A stretch of 64,000 bases of DNA. Origin: Eleusine coracana subsp. coracana (Eukaryota; Streptophyta; Magnoliopsida; Poales; Poaceae). The DNA is taken from assembly GCA_032690845.1 (NCBI GenBank), contig CM064434.1:7814108-7878107 (forward strand). Direction: 5' to 3'. Position numbers and translations under genes: made by a program. Position 1 is the first letter of the stretch. Every line of letters begins with the position of its first letter. Of the stretch, positions 22,230 through 33,670 are shown in pieces. The notes below the pieces were generated by a model that ran no database searches, was not told the DNA's origin, and worked only from the letters and a program-made list of their open reading frames with translations.

Positions 22230-22735
22230 TATTGGAGAGATGCCCAAGAGACATTACGGATTTGATCCGTATGTGAGGGTCATACGGATATTGATCCATG
22301 TGGGATTAGTTCACTAATGGGTCAACTTATCGAGGCCTATTAGAATGGTCTATATAAGTGGAGGCAGGGCAAGGGGTACAGAAATCCACCAGTCCACAAC
22401 CCTAGCCATCGTGCTCCTCTCTCTCTTCCACAACCTTAACCGTGTTGCCAGTGCTAGCACGCCGCGCACGGTGCTCCAACCCCGTACGTGTAGATACTGC
22501 GAGGAGGCGCTACCGTTACTGCGGTGCCGGACGGCTGGACTAGGAGGACACGATTGACGTGATTGACTACTTCCTCTACACCGACGCGTGACTTCGTTGG
22601 ACGAGCTGCTCTAACATTCGCTTCCGCTCTGCCTGCGCGTCTAGTAGTAACGATCCATGACCCCCTCCTTATAAGGTTTCTTGGTTGAACGGTAGAAATT
22701 ATTATATGCTATCGTACACTACTCGTTTTCCTACG
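22230..22735 (+). repeat. 3' LTR of copia B
   Basis: 506 bp, beginning TATTGGAGAGATGCCC (TG mutated to TA) and ending TTCCTACG (CA mutated to CG), followed by the gtcaa target duplication. Confidence 0.9.
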
Positions 22736-23015
22736 GTCAAGCAGGTATATGAGAACTATATGTAACTTGAAGTGTTCGACTAAAATAAAAATACTTATAG
22801 GTGGGTATATGAACCCCCTAAAATGTAAGTGGGTTTTTGCAATTTTATGAAGTACTGATGATGTAGATATTTATTTTCAGAAAATGAAATGACATTTCGG
22901 CCTCTGCGATATCGCAAACAGCCTTCCAGTCTCTGCGTGTGACTAGACTACCCACAGCCTTCTTTATATTACATTACATATAACAAATCGGTAGCAAGTT
23001 AGCGATGGAACAAAC
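22736..23015 (-). other. SABATH copy A intron 2, part after copia B
   Basis: Matches 53758-53974 in copy B. Copy A keeps about 56 extra bases bounded by two copies of GGTATATGA (near 22743 and 22802). Copy B has a single copy, as expected from a deletion between short direct repeats. The 5' splice donor of intron 2 is CAG|GTTTGT at 23016/23015. Confidence 0.7.
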
Positions 23016-23651
23016 CTGGGCAGCCATGGCATTGAGGACGTGTGTGGGATGGTCGTTGATGACGCAGTCGTGGCTGCTCATATCCCTGGCCGACCCGCCC
23101 TTGAGGGAGATCAGCAGGCAGCCGCCATGGACCATCTCCACGGCCCGCGATGAGAGGAACATGGTGAGGTCAGTGCAGAACTGCCGTGCGTAAGCCTCGT
23201 TCACAGCCGGTGAGCTCGTCCGGCCGGCGCAGATGTTCCCTCTATTGACAAGCTTGCCGTCAAGCAGGTCTTGAGGCACTTGGGAGAACCAGTGGAGGCT
23301 GAACGAGGAGATGGCCAGGTGCAGGCTCCCCGCCGGGAAGAGCCGGCCGAAGAACGAACCCGGCGCACCGAAGATGAATATGTTAGCGTCCCATAGCAAA
23401 GACTCTGGGAGCTGCCGGAAAACTGTGTTAAAGTCGTTGTCGGGGAGGTCATTGAGGTACACTCGGACATTATCGGCAGAGCACCGGCGGCGCACGGCGC
23501 CGATGGCCGTGGAAACGAGGAACATTGTGTTGGGTCCCGACGAGCAGCCAAGGTCGGCGATACCGATGCTCCTCGTGTGGTTAGGTGTCTCCCGCAGCAT
23601 GTCTGCCACGGCGGCCTCTAACAGCGGGACCAGCTTCTCCTGCGCGCGTCT
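23016..23651 (-). pseudogene. SABATH methyltransferase, copy A, exon 2
   Basis: This 212-codon minus-strand exon is open from an acceptor TTGTAG to a donor CAG|GTTTGT. It carries the S-adenosylmethionine motif (IADLGCSSGPNT), the acidic DLPDNDFNTVF motif, FGAPGSFFGRLFP and the aromatic-pocket segment SSFSLHWFSQVPQ, in which the His-Trp pair lines the substrate site in known SABATH enzymes. Cytosolic enzymes of this family methylate small carboxylic acids, often to make volatile or signalling esters. The exon itself is intact, but exon 1 is split by a chromovirus and frameshifted and exon 3 is broken, so copy A is a pseudogene. It differs from copy B exon 2 at about six positions plus a 25-bp block missing in B, much closer than the flanking exons. 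Confidence 0.88.
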
Positions 23652-23659
23652 CTACAACA

Positions 23660-23660
<1 letters not shown>

Positions 23661-23701
<41 letters not shown>
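23661..23701. repeat. (TA)n microsatellite in SABATH copy A intron 1
   Basis: About 20 uninterrupted TA units directly beside the intron 1 acceptor. The equivalent place in copy B (about 54599-54612) has only about seven units, a length change typical of slippage. Confidence 0.9.
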
Positions 23702-23704
<3 letters not shown>

Positions 23705-23753
23705 CCCATCGGCGGATTGGATTTGTCAAGAGTGGGAGACAATGCTACAGAAC

Positions 23754-23774
23754 CTGAGGTGTGGAGTTCCTTCC
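23754..23774 (-). pseudogene. SABATH copy A, last part of exon 1
   Basis: 21 bases ending in the donor CAG|GTTCTG. With 46412-46481 this makes up exon 1; the chromovirus lies between and duplicated cttcc (23770-23774 and 46412-46416). Copy B shows the uninterrupted exon at 54678-54764. Confidence 0.8.
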
Positions 23775-24555
23775 TGTAACACCCCTGGTGTCAGGGTATC
23801 CCAAGAACTCACCCTTAGAACCTTCACCACAGCATAAGAGTAAAAAAAAAAATTGAACTGACTGGGGTCGAATTTGAATTTAATTCAAACGGTTTGAATC
23901 TCATGTGAACTATAAGTCCTAAAATTATAATAGAACTTACCCTCACCAAAAATATATGTTAAAGGCCATGATCAAGTAGAATTCTGAGAAATTTCTCTGA
24001 TTTTTATTCCATCGGTTAATGCCCCAAATAAATGAGCAAAATACAAAAAAAAGCATCCCTCTTTACAAAATTCCTATTTAAACTTTATTAAGAACTAATG
24101 GCATTTAGCATTTTTATAAAATCAACCGCATTATATAGAGCCTACCATGTTTTTGGTTTGTCGGGATCAGCTCCCAATTAATTCCAATGAAAATAACAAA
24201 CACCAGCGGTTTATAGGAGTTTGAAAAAAATGAATGAAAAGAAAAATCTCCATGGGGCCCACCCGTCGGTGACTCTGAAGAAGCACACCCCGTGTGCCAC
24301 GCTCTCACCCCGTCCGCGCGTTGCCGCGTGGCCGCCGGCGTACGGCCAAAGCCACAGATCGATGCCCCACTTCGATGTTTTGTCCCCCTGCTGGTTGCCT
24401 CTCCCTCCCGACAGCGCTCCTTTCTTTCTCTCTCACTCTCCCTGCTCTGCTGTCCAGCAACCCGTCGCCATTGTTGGCCGACCTGGGCTCCAGCTCGCCA
24501 GCAGCTGTTGCTCCACTTTTGACCAATCCACTTCCCCACAAGCTACGTCATGAAC
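23775..24555 (+). repeat. Truncated 5' LTR of the outer chromovirus
   Basis: Aligns with 43060-43838 of the 3' LTR at roughly 95% by eye, both beginning TGTAACACCCCTGGTGTCAG. Cut off by copia D at tgaac (24551-24555); the remaining about 2.57 kb is not found in this orientation nearby. Confidence 0.85.
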
Positions 24556-24961
24556 TGTTAGAAAATTAGGCGCGGAAGCGATACCCCAGGATCAGCAGCC
24601 AAAACACAAGATCACAGAAAAGAGAACAACGCGACGACACGATGTTTTTTAGCGAGGTTCAGCGATGTGCTTACATCCTTGGGGCATGACTACGGGCGCT
24701 CCTCCCCATAATATCAGTAGCAATATCAGCGTCTGGAGCACACCGGCGCACGGCCTGGCCGCCCATTGGGCGTACCGCTCCGGCCGCTGCCACCCCTTGC
24801 CTACTACATCTGTCATCTCGCAGTTACAACGGTGGTACCCCCCACGTATATATGAGGCCTAGGAATACAAGTCCGACACAAACTCTATCCCTAACCACCT
24901 AATATGACTCAAGTCTAATTTGTAACCGACTTGTGTACACATATTCGACACAAATACAACA
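24556..24961 (-). repeat. 3' LTR of copia D
   Basis: 406 bp, preceded on the minus strand by a purine-rich tract (AAGGTGGAG). The part at 24556-24704 matches the 5' LTR remnant at 27568-27715. Confidence 0.8.
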
Positions 24962-24999
24962 AACTCCACCTTGACGAATATGCACGCCATCCTGAAGTT

Positions 25000-26292
25000 G
25001 TCCATGCTCGAACCTTCGTGTACGCAGACTTGAGTCGCCTCCTCCACTGTTCACTTCGAACAGCCTGGCGAGGCCACCTCGCCGCAATGACTGAACACCG
25101 CAACATGTGTAGCTCCATCCTCTATGACTCCACCTTTAAGCTTGTAGTGATGTGCATCCGACTTCTCACCTATCATCACAGTCTTGTCATCCTGCAACAC
25201 CCTCAAGGTCCTCCTATCTGGCACCGCATAATATAACCAACCTTCTTCATGCAGAATGCCAAGCGTGATTAGATTCTTTCTAAATCCCGGCACATATCGC
25301 ACACCCTCGAGTAGAACCTCCTGTCCATCATACATTGTTAACTTGATCTTGCCAACTCCTATAACACGATGAACCGTGTCACCTCCCAAGTGAACAAAAC
25401 CAAAGTCACCCTCAACATATGAAGAGAACCACTCCTTCCTGGATGTCGCATAAAACGAACTTACAGAATCCAACAACCATGTCTCTTCCTCTATCACAAG
25501 ACTTCTCACTTAATAGCACAAGAATATCACCGTCGCTATCCGAGTCATCCTTACTAGAAGCTACAATATTTTCCACGCCCTTCCTCTTCAGTTCCAGACA
25601 ATCCCTTCTCACATGTGTCCCCACTCCTTGCACTTATAGCACTGTGGCCTCTTCTTTTTCTTCTTGTCGGTCTCCCTCACTCGATCACTCTTGACTTGTA
25701 AAGCTTCTCCAGTGGAACTACTATCAGCGCCATTATTGATCTTGATCCTTTGCTCACGAGCAAGTAACGCCGTTGTGATATCCTCCACTTTAACCTCAGT
25801 TTTGCCATACGTTAACATAGTGACCAAGTGCTCATAAGAACTCGGCAAGGAACACAAAAGAATAATAGCCTTGTCTTCATCATCAAGCTTTACATTCACC
25901 TTTACAAGGTCAGCCACGACTTGATTGAAGACATTGACGTGCTCAGCAACATCTGCTCCCTCCTGCATCTTTAGCCCATATAACTTTTGCTTCAAATACA
26001 GCTTCTGAATCAGAGTTTTAGACATAAACTGATTGTCCAACTTATCCTAAATTACCTTTGGTGACGTCTCCTCCATGACATGGTACATGATCTGGTTGGA
26101 GAGACACAACCTGATTGTTGCCACTGCTTGCGCTTGCATCTCCTCTCATTTCTCATCATCTATCTTGGCCGGCTTTTTATCGCTCAGAGCCTTCAGGATC
26201 CCCTGCTGTGCCAGCAAGTTCTTGACTCTTGCCTGCCAAAGCCTATAGTTGTCAGTCCCGTCAAACTTCGTCACCTCAAATTTGGACGACAT
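25000..26292 (-). pseudogene. Copia D gag and protease region, frameshifted
   Basis: Gag starts at the ATG near 26292 (MSSKFEVTKFDGTDNYRLWQ). It has a TGA near 26145 and a TAG near 26050. It is then open over 25609-26040, with the typical AEHVNVFNQVVADL and ILLCSLPSSYEHLV segments. The zinc knuckle (CYKCKEWGHM followed by RRDC) is split by a frameshift at about 25610. A protease-like region (TWLLDSVSSFYATS) and the pre-integrase motif (VLLEGVRYVPGFRKNL) lie at 25051-25509 in a third frame. The protease Asp is followed by Ser-Val rather than Thr/Ser-Gly, which may mark loss of activity. Gag packages element RNA; here it could no longer be made whole. Confidence 0.8.
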
Positions 26293-27567
26293 CGACGCTA
26301 TTCGTCTGTTGCCACGAACCGCCAAAAAAACCTTCACACATGCACCCCGTACACCTCACACGCACACCACACATTGAAGTCACGTGCCTCGTGCACGCCC
26401 GAGCATGCCGCTACGTCCTCCCGCGTCCCGCCTGGACACGCTACCCGTACACTTGCCGCTGAGTCGCTATGCCTGCCCGCGCACAACTCTCCCATAGCTT
26501 GTACGCCCTCGCCGTATACCGTCTGTGTACGGCCCGCTGCTCTCGAGCCTCGTCGACTGTCACGCCACTTGCACATAACAAAGTTGACCCACTCGATCGC
26601 TGCCTGCCGTTCGCTGTCAATCGTCGCAAGCTTTGGTTCACGAACAGCGCCGATTGCTTTCTGATGCAATCCCCGTAGACTCCTCTGTTTCTTATATACG
26701 GAGCGAGGACGCAGAGTCATAACTGAACCGGACTCCACTTGCGTTCCTTTCCTTGTCTGTTCCGCATGAGAAATTTTTCATCACACCGTGACCAGTAGGC
26801 TTCGTATTGTCCAAAACCGAATCGATCGAGGAGGCCAGCGTCAAAGGAAACAAAAACTCCAGCCTACATGCAACACGATTTGTTTCCTTAAACAAATACA
26901 TGTGGGCCCTGTCTTATCTCTCCCGTACGTGCATCAAAATGCCCAGCACACACGCACATAATTTCCAAATCGCATACACCACCTCCAATCTCCAGTTCGC
27001 ACACGGACACCTTGCCGCTGCTTTGACCACAGACTTCTGCTCTCGCACGCAACCTGCAGCATCGCATCTCATGCGCTAGCTGCAGGCAATCCTCTCGCGC
27101 GCCGCCATGCAACAACAGAAGCAAGCCTCCTCCAAAAATACATCGAGTCTACGGTGGTTTTTGCCACCGCTGTCGCTGCTCCACCCTAAGCACGCAACAG
27201 CCAGTCCGATCAAACTGATCACCCATCAATTAGATCGCGAGTCGAAACCGTCGCTGTTGTCTATGACGTCTTCCAACCGCACCGTCGAACTTGGTCATCA
27301 TGTATGATCAGCCCCTATCGAACAACAGTCTCTAGCCACCGTCAACCCGATCTCCACATCTGGACGGATCCCCGTTGATGTAACTCATCGGACGGTTCGA
27401 ACTGCTACGCTCGAAGTGTCTAACTCCATCGATCAAATCGTCGATCGCCGTCATGCTCCACCTTGCACCATGTCTCTCCCGGACACCTTATGCAAGCTTT
27501 ACGCGATGTGGAGCATCACATCGTGCCTCTTGTGATCTTCTACCATGTACCTGGCTCTGATACCACT
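26293..27567 (-). other. Copia D leader
   Basis: About 1.27 kb between the gag start and the 5' LTR. No recognisable domain; short ORFs on both strands. Relatively GC-rich for a copia leader. It ends in the primer site next to 27568. Confidence 0.5.
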
Positions 27568-27715
27568 TGTTAGAAAACTAGACGCGAAAGCAATATCCCA
27601 AGATCAGCAGCCAAATCACAAGATCACAGAAAAGAGAATGACACCAAGACACGATGTTTTTTAGCGAGGTTCAGCGATATGCTTACATCCTCGAGGCATG
27701 ACTACCACTATGTAA
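27568..27715 (-). repeat. 5' LTR remnant of copia D
   Basis: 148 bases matching the start of the 24556 LTR. The match stops at CATGACTAC, where a CACTA terminus begins at 27716. The remaining about 258 bases are not found on the far side, so sequence was lost with or after the CACTA insertion. Confidence 0.8.
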
Positions 27716-30640
27716 GAAAACCTATTTAGAGACTCTACTCAAGACACATAGAAGACTATTTTTTTTACGTCTCTAAATTTACGTCTGTAATGTAAAGTCA
27801 TTGAAGACTCAAATCAGAGTCTCCAATGACTTCTTCATTGGAGACTCTTTTTGTTAAAAATGAGTCTCCAATAGAAGAGTCATTAGAGACTCGTTTTATC
27901 AAATAGAGTCTGCAATGAATAGTCATTGCAGACTCATTTATCTGCAATAACAATTCATTGCAGACTCTGTTTTAGGAAAACGAGTCTCCAATGATATCTT
28001 AAGAAACAAAGAAATAATGCTACTAGATCGAGTTATTTTAAGCTGCAAGCAAATGTAAATATTGAACCATGAATGTGATACAACATTGTCATACTTCAAC
28101 TGAAACAATAAATTATCCAATTCTTATACATATAGAACATTTTGATTCTATAGAACATAAGTTCAGTTGGAAGATACGTTACATGAAACAATACCAATAC
28201 TAGTTACAAACAGTGGTATCCTAGCTCCTTTTTTCTGAATTTCACTCTCACTAAGCTGATAATGTGCTGAATTACTCACATTAGCTTAAATTGCCTTCTC
28301 CAGTTCATCCACCTTATTTGAAGTTAGATAGGCAACAAGTCAGTGTTGGATCATGTCAGGATAGCAAAAGCACAAAAGAATAATAGTTACTTGTATATCA
28401 ACATTATAAGCTAGAAATATCTTAACTCCACAACATACATTAGATTTCTCCCATACTATCGTTCATTGTTAATGTCACAGCAGGTAGTATCCATGCTAGA
28501 GACATTGCTATCTACAAAACTGTAATCCGTCATATTCCCAACTTAATGTAAAAAGAAGCATGCATGAAACAGCTACATGAAGACATATATATCTTTATTC
28601 CTCAGTGCAAGAAACATATGCCAAATCTTATCTAGCTTGAGAAACAACCTAGGCGAAACAACAGCAAGTAGAATCAATAAGGAGTTACTACCAAAACATA
28701 CAACATAGACAGTATTTTGATCAAAGAAAAGTGAAGTACCAAAGCATCTAACCTTTTTGTAGATGAAACATGGATATGTGAAGAATTGGTTAATATTATA
28801 GAAAGCCAATCATTTCAACAACAGCAAAAGCAAGAGCTATAAGTCAAGTAGTAGGTAACAATGCTGCAGAAAACTTTAACAATATGCTACCAAGTATTTG
28901 TATGAAGTCTGATAAAAAAGTATTTAGTTTATGTCAAAGCATGCTTATCAGTTGTCTAACTAACTATTTCAGTGAGGCATTTATCCCCAAAAATATTTCA
29001 GTTAGGTCAAAGTTTTCTTTTATTGTTAAAACAAATATCTCCATGCAGTCTCTAGCTCAGGCATTTATCCCACAAAACCTAACATGAGACTTTCTTTAAT
29101 GGAAGAGCAGGTTTCTGAAATTGCACATAACAAAAAAAACACATAGAATGCTTAGATCAATCTCATTTTATTCACATTAGTTATGCATAGATAGAGAAAA
29201 ACGCTTTCAATTAATCTTTTACTATCACTATGTTTTCAGTTTATATAAGTTCAAGTACATTGCCAATAACTGAAGTTCAAAGTGCATTTATAGTATAAGC
29301 TACAATTCGAGCCATGAGGCTTAGTTTTCTTAACAATCTTATGAGTGCAATTGTTATTCGCATTGTACTCAGACATGTAGGCATAAAAATATAAGGCAAC
29401 TAAACATGCTTATGCTACAATGATGCAGAGTGAGCAACTAAAAGAAGCAAAATAATTCAGTTATGTGACTGAGCACGACTAATTGAGGGAGAGGAGCAAG
29501 TCATTGAAAAGATGAAGGTTCTACTAACATATCAAATAAACATCTTGTAATGAGCAGGGAACTACAGAAAGAAACTTAACTTTGATATTTAACACGAAAC
29601 TAGTGAAAAATAGGCAAACAAACTACAAGAGAACAAATCATGTCATCTCAGAGCACATCAGTCACATACCCAAATTGAAACCAGACGTACAGGAACATCT
29701 AGTGTACTGCAGCTCCCATATTAGCTGAAAAACTGGAGAAAGGAAAAGTGTGATAAACTGAAACTAAAACAGTGGAAAAAGGAAGAAAAAAAGGCAACTG
29801 TACATTCTGTTGTAGTAAGTAGTAACATAGCTCATGCTATTAAACACATGGATCAAGTAAACAATAATCAGAACCTGACCAATTTGACCTGATAGGTAAC
29901 TGAATAAGTGTATAGCTATGGATTAACTAAATTGTTCAAGTTTAATGAAAGGACATCAGCTGCCAACAATACAAAGCTAATAATAGACCTTGAATCATTC
30001 TCTTTCATATCCCAAAAACATTAAAGCAATTTTCTGAGATTTTATAACACAAGCTAATATTATTACGAAAGACTTGTCAAGGAAAGAGATAGACTAGTAC
30101 AAATTAGACAGGCTAGCTAACATTTTTGGAGAAGTAATTATTTTTGGGTGAATTAAACAAGGAAAGAGATAGACTAGTACAAATTAGACAGGCTAGCTAG
30201 TTTCATGGTGATTCACGGCAAAGCCATGGTATGACACTCAGCGAGCAGAATGTGGCTTCAAAAAACTACCATGAGGAAATGCAAACTTAAGTGCTGACGA
30301 AAGGAGTTGTGACTCACAGAATGGCTGGATTGAATTCCTTGCACATGCTGGAGCTTGAAGAAGATAGGAGCCACCGGATCTTAGGATGACGCAGCTCGAA
30401 GAGATGATGCTCCATCTCAGCATGGCGCCCACCTCCAGAAAGTCCAGATCCAGGCTATGGCGAAGCGAGGTGTGCTGCTGCTGGGCAAAAAATGGGGGGA
30501 GAAACAGAGTACCTCCGTCCAGGACTTGGGGACGACGACGGGGAGTTGGGGAACCGTGGTGCTAGACCTCCGTCATCGCCGTCCTCTCCCACCCCAGGCC
30601 CGGCTCCTCTAGTTCCATCGCCGCTAGACCATCGTCGTGG
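27716..30640. mobile_element. CACTA element end, family 3, and AT-rich interior
   Basis: Starts CACTATGTAAGAAAACC at 27716. GAGTCTCCAATGA-type subterminal repeats then run in both orientations to about 27990. From 28000 to about 30450 the sequence is AT-rich with no ORF over about 80 codons and no transposase. It turns GC-rich at 30470-30640. The matching second terminus (…TTTTCTTACATAGTG) is not seen, so the right end is lost and the given end is a guess. A minus-strand 64-codon ORF at 30238-30432 matches nothing I know. Confidence 0.6.
30078..30199. repeat. 42-bp direct repeat, two copies
   Basis: CAAGGAAAGAGATAGACTAG and the following 22 bases occur at 30078-30119 and again, identical, at 30158-30199. 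The spacing is 80 bases. Confidence 0.9.
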
Positions 30641-30811
30641 AGCTCATTCCTGCAAAGGGAGAGGAATATGGTGCTCCTAAGATCACATCCTATAGGCTCT
30701 TGCGAGCTCTCGGTGGTGACAAGCTGCCATCCTTGATGCACGCGAGCAGAGCCAGCGCCGCGGTGAGTATGGAACGACGCAGACGGGACACCCCCCCCCC
30801 CCCCCCCCCCG
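30641..30811. other. GC-rich segment ending in a long C run
   Basis: Unassigned sequence ending in about 21-22 consecutive C (about 30790-30811). It abuts the truncated end of the inverted chromovirus LTR. The homopolymer may be a breakpoint or a place where the assembly is unsure. Confidence 0.4.
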
Positions 30812-33625
30812 TCTACAACAATCATGGTTACAATACAATTAATAATAATTTTCAAACAACAATATTAAACCCTTTTAACAAATTAATGGCTTCCGACACT
30901 GTTTCGGAGCAGCGATCAAGTGGTACTCGTTATTATGAGGGGCAGCGACTCAAATCGATTTATATCCTGTAGGAGAAACCTGCTTGCACGATCCATACGC
31001 GCTTCCTGGAAGCCGCATGGAGCAACTTTTCGCATACGGTACCACAAGTTCTTCCTGGCCTGGCTCCCCCGAGAAGAGTCCCCCAACCCGATGCGCCCCG
31101 TGCCGTCATCCGTGGGTAGATTACTCCCTCCTCTCAGCCCCAGTTCCACCAAACAAGAGAGTAGACTATCTTCTGACCAGGCAATAGTCGTAGCTACGTC
31201 AGTTTACTGGGCCCATAACTCTAGCATGTAAACAATACGTTCAAACTTGATCCCATGGGCCGGACACGAGGCGTAGCCTTAAGTGACTCGGACGGGGCTA
31301 CCTTCTTGAAGATAAGTTGTTCTTCTCTTTCCACTTAGTTGTCCGTCCGGTCTTCATTTGTTATCCCATTCCAACTTTCCTTCATCTGACATTATTCCCA
31401 AGTGATAATTGTTCCTGATCTACGAGTGGTCTCCATACCACTCGATGAATGATCGTCCTAAATTAAGCAGAGCGGCTACCGTCCTGAGGCTATTATTATG
31501 TAAAGGGAACCTACTGCAATACTAGATTTTTAAACAACTCCTATAAACATAATGCACAGGCAAACCTATATCACCCTATCTAGTGATAAAATAGAAAGAG
31601 TAAAAACTTGGTGGGATGCACCAGGGCTTGCCTTGAGTATGTTCCTGGTTAGCGGAATCACTTCCTTCTTGCCCTTCTAGCTCTTGCTCCGGTCCAGCCT
31701 CCACGTGGTTCACCTCGTTATCTATATGATGCAAATGCAATATTGTGCATGAGAGAACACTCATGGCAGTCTAATTAAATAAGACTAATTTTAATATGTC
31801 TGGTGAGCTCGGGGTGTGTTGATTAGTTCAGTAAATATAACGTACAAAATAGAGGCATAAGGTGAGCGCGTGTAGTGTATTTCTTTCATGGTCTCAAGTA
31901 AACAAACGCGATAATTATATATAGAAAGTACAGTGTGTGTGCAAGGTCATCACGATCGATATAAACATGCAAGGTAGTACATGGCAATGAGTTCTTATCA
32001 AATAACGTTTTAACGTGTTGTGGATGTTGCTAGATATATAGTAGATAGAACTATAATGTACAACTAAACAATTAATTTAATATGAAACCTTAGAGGACGA
32101 AAATTAATTCAACATGGTTCTAGCAGTGGTAAGCATATGAGCTATTTACTATAAGTATAATATACTAAAAGGGATTTATGGGCCAAGTTTCATCGACATG
32201 CATGCATGGGGTTAAGAATTTTAAATAATTAAAACAAGGAAAAAGACAATAATTTAATTTTGACTAAAATTCAGAGAGCTAACAATTGTCACTTTGCAGG
32301 TTGTTTATGCATGAAAATCTAGAATTAAATACCAAGTTTTATTAATTTATTAATTATATAGAATTACCTATGAATTATTTAGTGTGTTGTCCAATTAATT
32401 TAGTTCTGATAATAATACTAATATGGGAGAGGTTTTGATATTTTTCTCTAATAGTACATAATCAGAGGAGGACAGAGAATTTTGTTTGACCTCGAAATAC
32501 CGAATTAGGTATGCATTTTACAAGTTTGCTAGTAATTTCTGGAATAAATAAACCGATTAATAAGCTAGGGCCAATCAAATCTGGGCCACACGAAGGGTCA
32601 CAGACTCCAGCACGCAGCAGATCCAGGGCTGGTAACACCAGGCCGAGCTGCACCTTGACAATGGCGGACGGAGGCTCACCGCACCGTTGCGGCTTGCCGG
32701 GACCTGGTCAAATGGCCACGAAAATTACTGATTAAAATACCTATGCGACGAGTAGCTCAACGCGAATTTAGGTGAGGAGTTCCCAGCATGCGGAGGCGGC
32801 AGAATCTGGCCAGCACGAGCTCGACGAAGCTCGGGGAAGAAGCTCGGTTCATGGATTAATACGGCCTGCTCAGTGCGTCTCGCGGGGTAAGACCGGGTCG
32901 AGGTGGAAGAGGAGGCTGAGGCGCTTCGGTTTAGACGCCGGATCTGCACTGAGGCGGACCGGGACGGTGGGGCGACGAGCTCTCAACAGCAGCAATGGAG
33001 GTGGCGGTGTTGAGGAAAAGAAAGGGAAAGAGGGGAAGCTGAAAATGGAAATGAAGGCAGATGCCAAAAACCGAGGGCGACATTGGGTTTGGTATGGTTG
33101 CCCCGATCAGATGAGCCCGATCATCGGCGTACGGCTGCCACGCAGCGGCCAGGCGCTGGGTGCCCGGCCTGCGCGGGAGGTTGAAGATACGGGCGAGACT
33201 GACAGGTGGGACCCGTAGGATTTTTCTTTTTTGTTGTTTTTCGAAACAACTATGTCTTAATAATTTCATATCTTTAAAAATATAGATCCTATGACAATTT
33301 ATAAAAATGATAAAGCTCGGTGTTTGTAATTCGAATTTAAATGAGAAATTTTCAACGAAGGGCGGTTTTTGACTTTTTGACATTTATTTGGGGCATTAAA
33401 TAATGGACTAAAAATCTGATAAAATTCTCAAAATTCTAATTGATCATGACCAACAACATATATTTTTGGTAGGGGTGACCTATGTTGAAAAGTTGAGACT
33501 TGTAGTTCAAATGTCTTTCAAATTTGCTTGAATTTGGTTTGAATTTGGTCAAATTCTAGTTTAAACCATGTCACAAGTTTATGTTCCTAATGATTTCAAC
33601 CTAGTTCAGTGGCATGGGTGTCACA
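30812..33625 (-). repeat. 3' LTR of the inverted chromovirus, truncated
   Basis: On the minus strand it begins TGTGACACCCATGCC at 33625 and can be followed against 43060-45780 of the outer LTR. The last about 630 bases are missing. It contains the protein-like segment described separately. Confidence 0.75.
31605..31722 (-). other. Protein-like segment inside the chromovirus LTR (inverted copy)
   Basis: On the minus strand, about 39 codons starting DNEVNHVEAGPEQELEG and ending near QGKPWCIPPSF are open. They align with 44884-45000 of the outer LTR with frame kept: one 3-base indel and mostly conservative changes. LTRs normally encode nothing. No known domain. Confidence 0.5.
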
Positions 33626-33670
33626 GCCCTCCCCTATTAAAGAAATCTCATCCCGAGATTGAGAAAAGGA

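Larger units (their letters stand above)
15812..22735 (+). mobile_element. Copia B: complete but decayed Ty1/copia retrotransposon
   Basis: LTRs of 506 bp at each end are flanked by the target duplication gtcaa (15807-15811 and 22736-22740). The 5' LTR has TG...CA; in the 3' LTR both ends are mutated (TA...CG). The primer site TGGCATCAGAGC follows the 5' LTR at 16319, one base off the canonical initiator-Met copia site. The LTRs differ by about 7% by eye, older than copia A. The element lies in intron 2 of SABATH copy A and is absent from copy B, so it post-dates the duplication. It has gag then pol with several stops and frameshifts. Confidence 0.93.
24556..27715 (-). mobile_element. Copia D: gag-protease-only copia remnant
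   Basis: Minus-strand element. Its 3' LTR is at 24556-24961 (406 bp; TGTTGTATTTG...TTTTCTAACA on the minus strand). Its 5' LTR survives only as 27568-27715 before a CACTA end. The primer site, AGTGGTATCAGAGCC on the minus strand, lies directly inside the 5' LTR at about 27553-27567. The coding part holds Gag and a protease-like region only; integrase, RT and RNase H are absent, so it would depend on other elements. It inserted in the chromovirus 5' LTR. The Gag resembles Tork/Tnt1-type copia Gag. Confidence 0.85.

Noticed and set aside
23311..23757. 148-codon plus-strand ORF, with a counterpart at 54245-54709
   Set aside because: Antisense to SABATH exon 2 and running into the TA microsatellite; no domain.
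27716..27995. Regularly recurring GAGTCTCCAATGA units resembling a CRISPR array
   Set aside because: Units occur in both orientations with irregular spacing next to a CACTA terminus; this is a transposon subterminal array in a plant genome.
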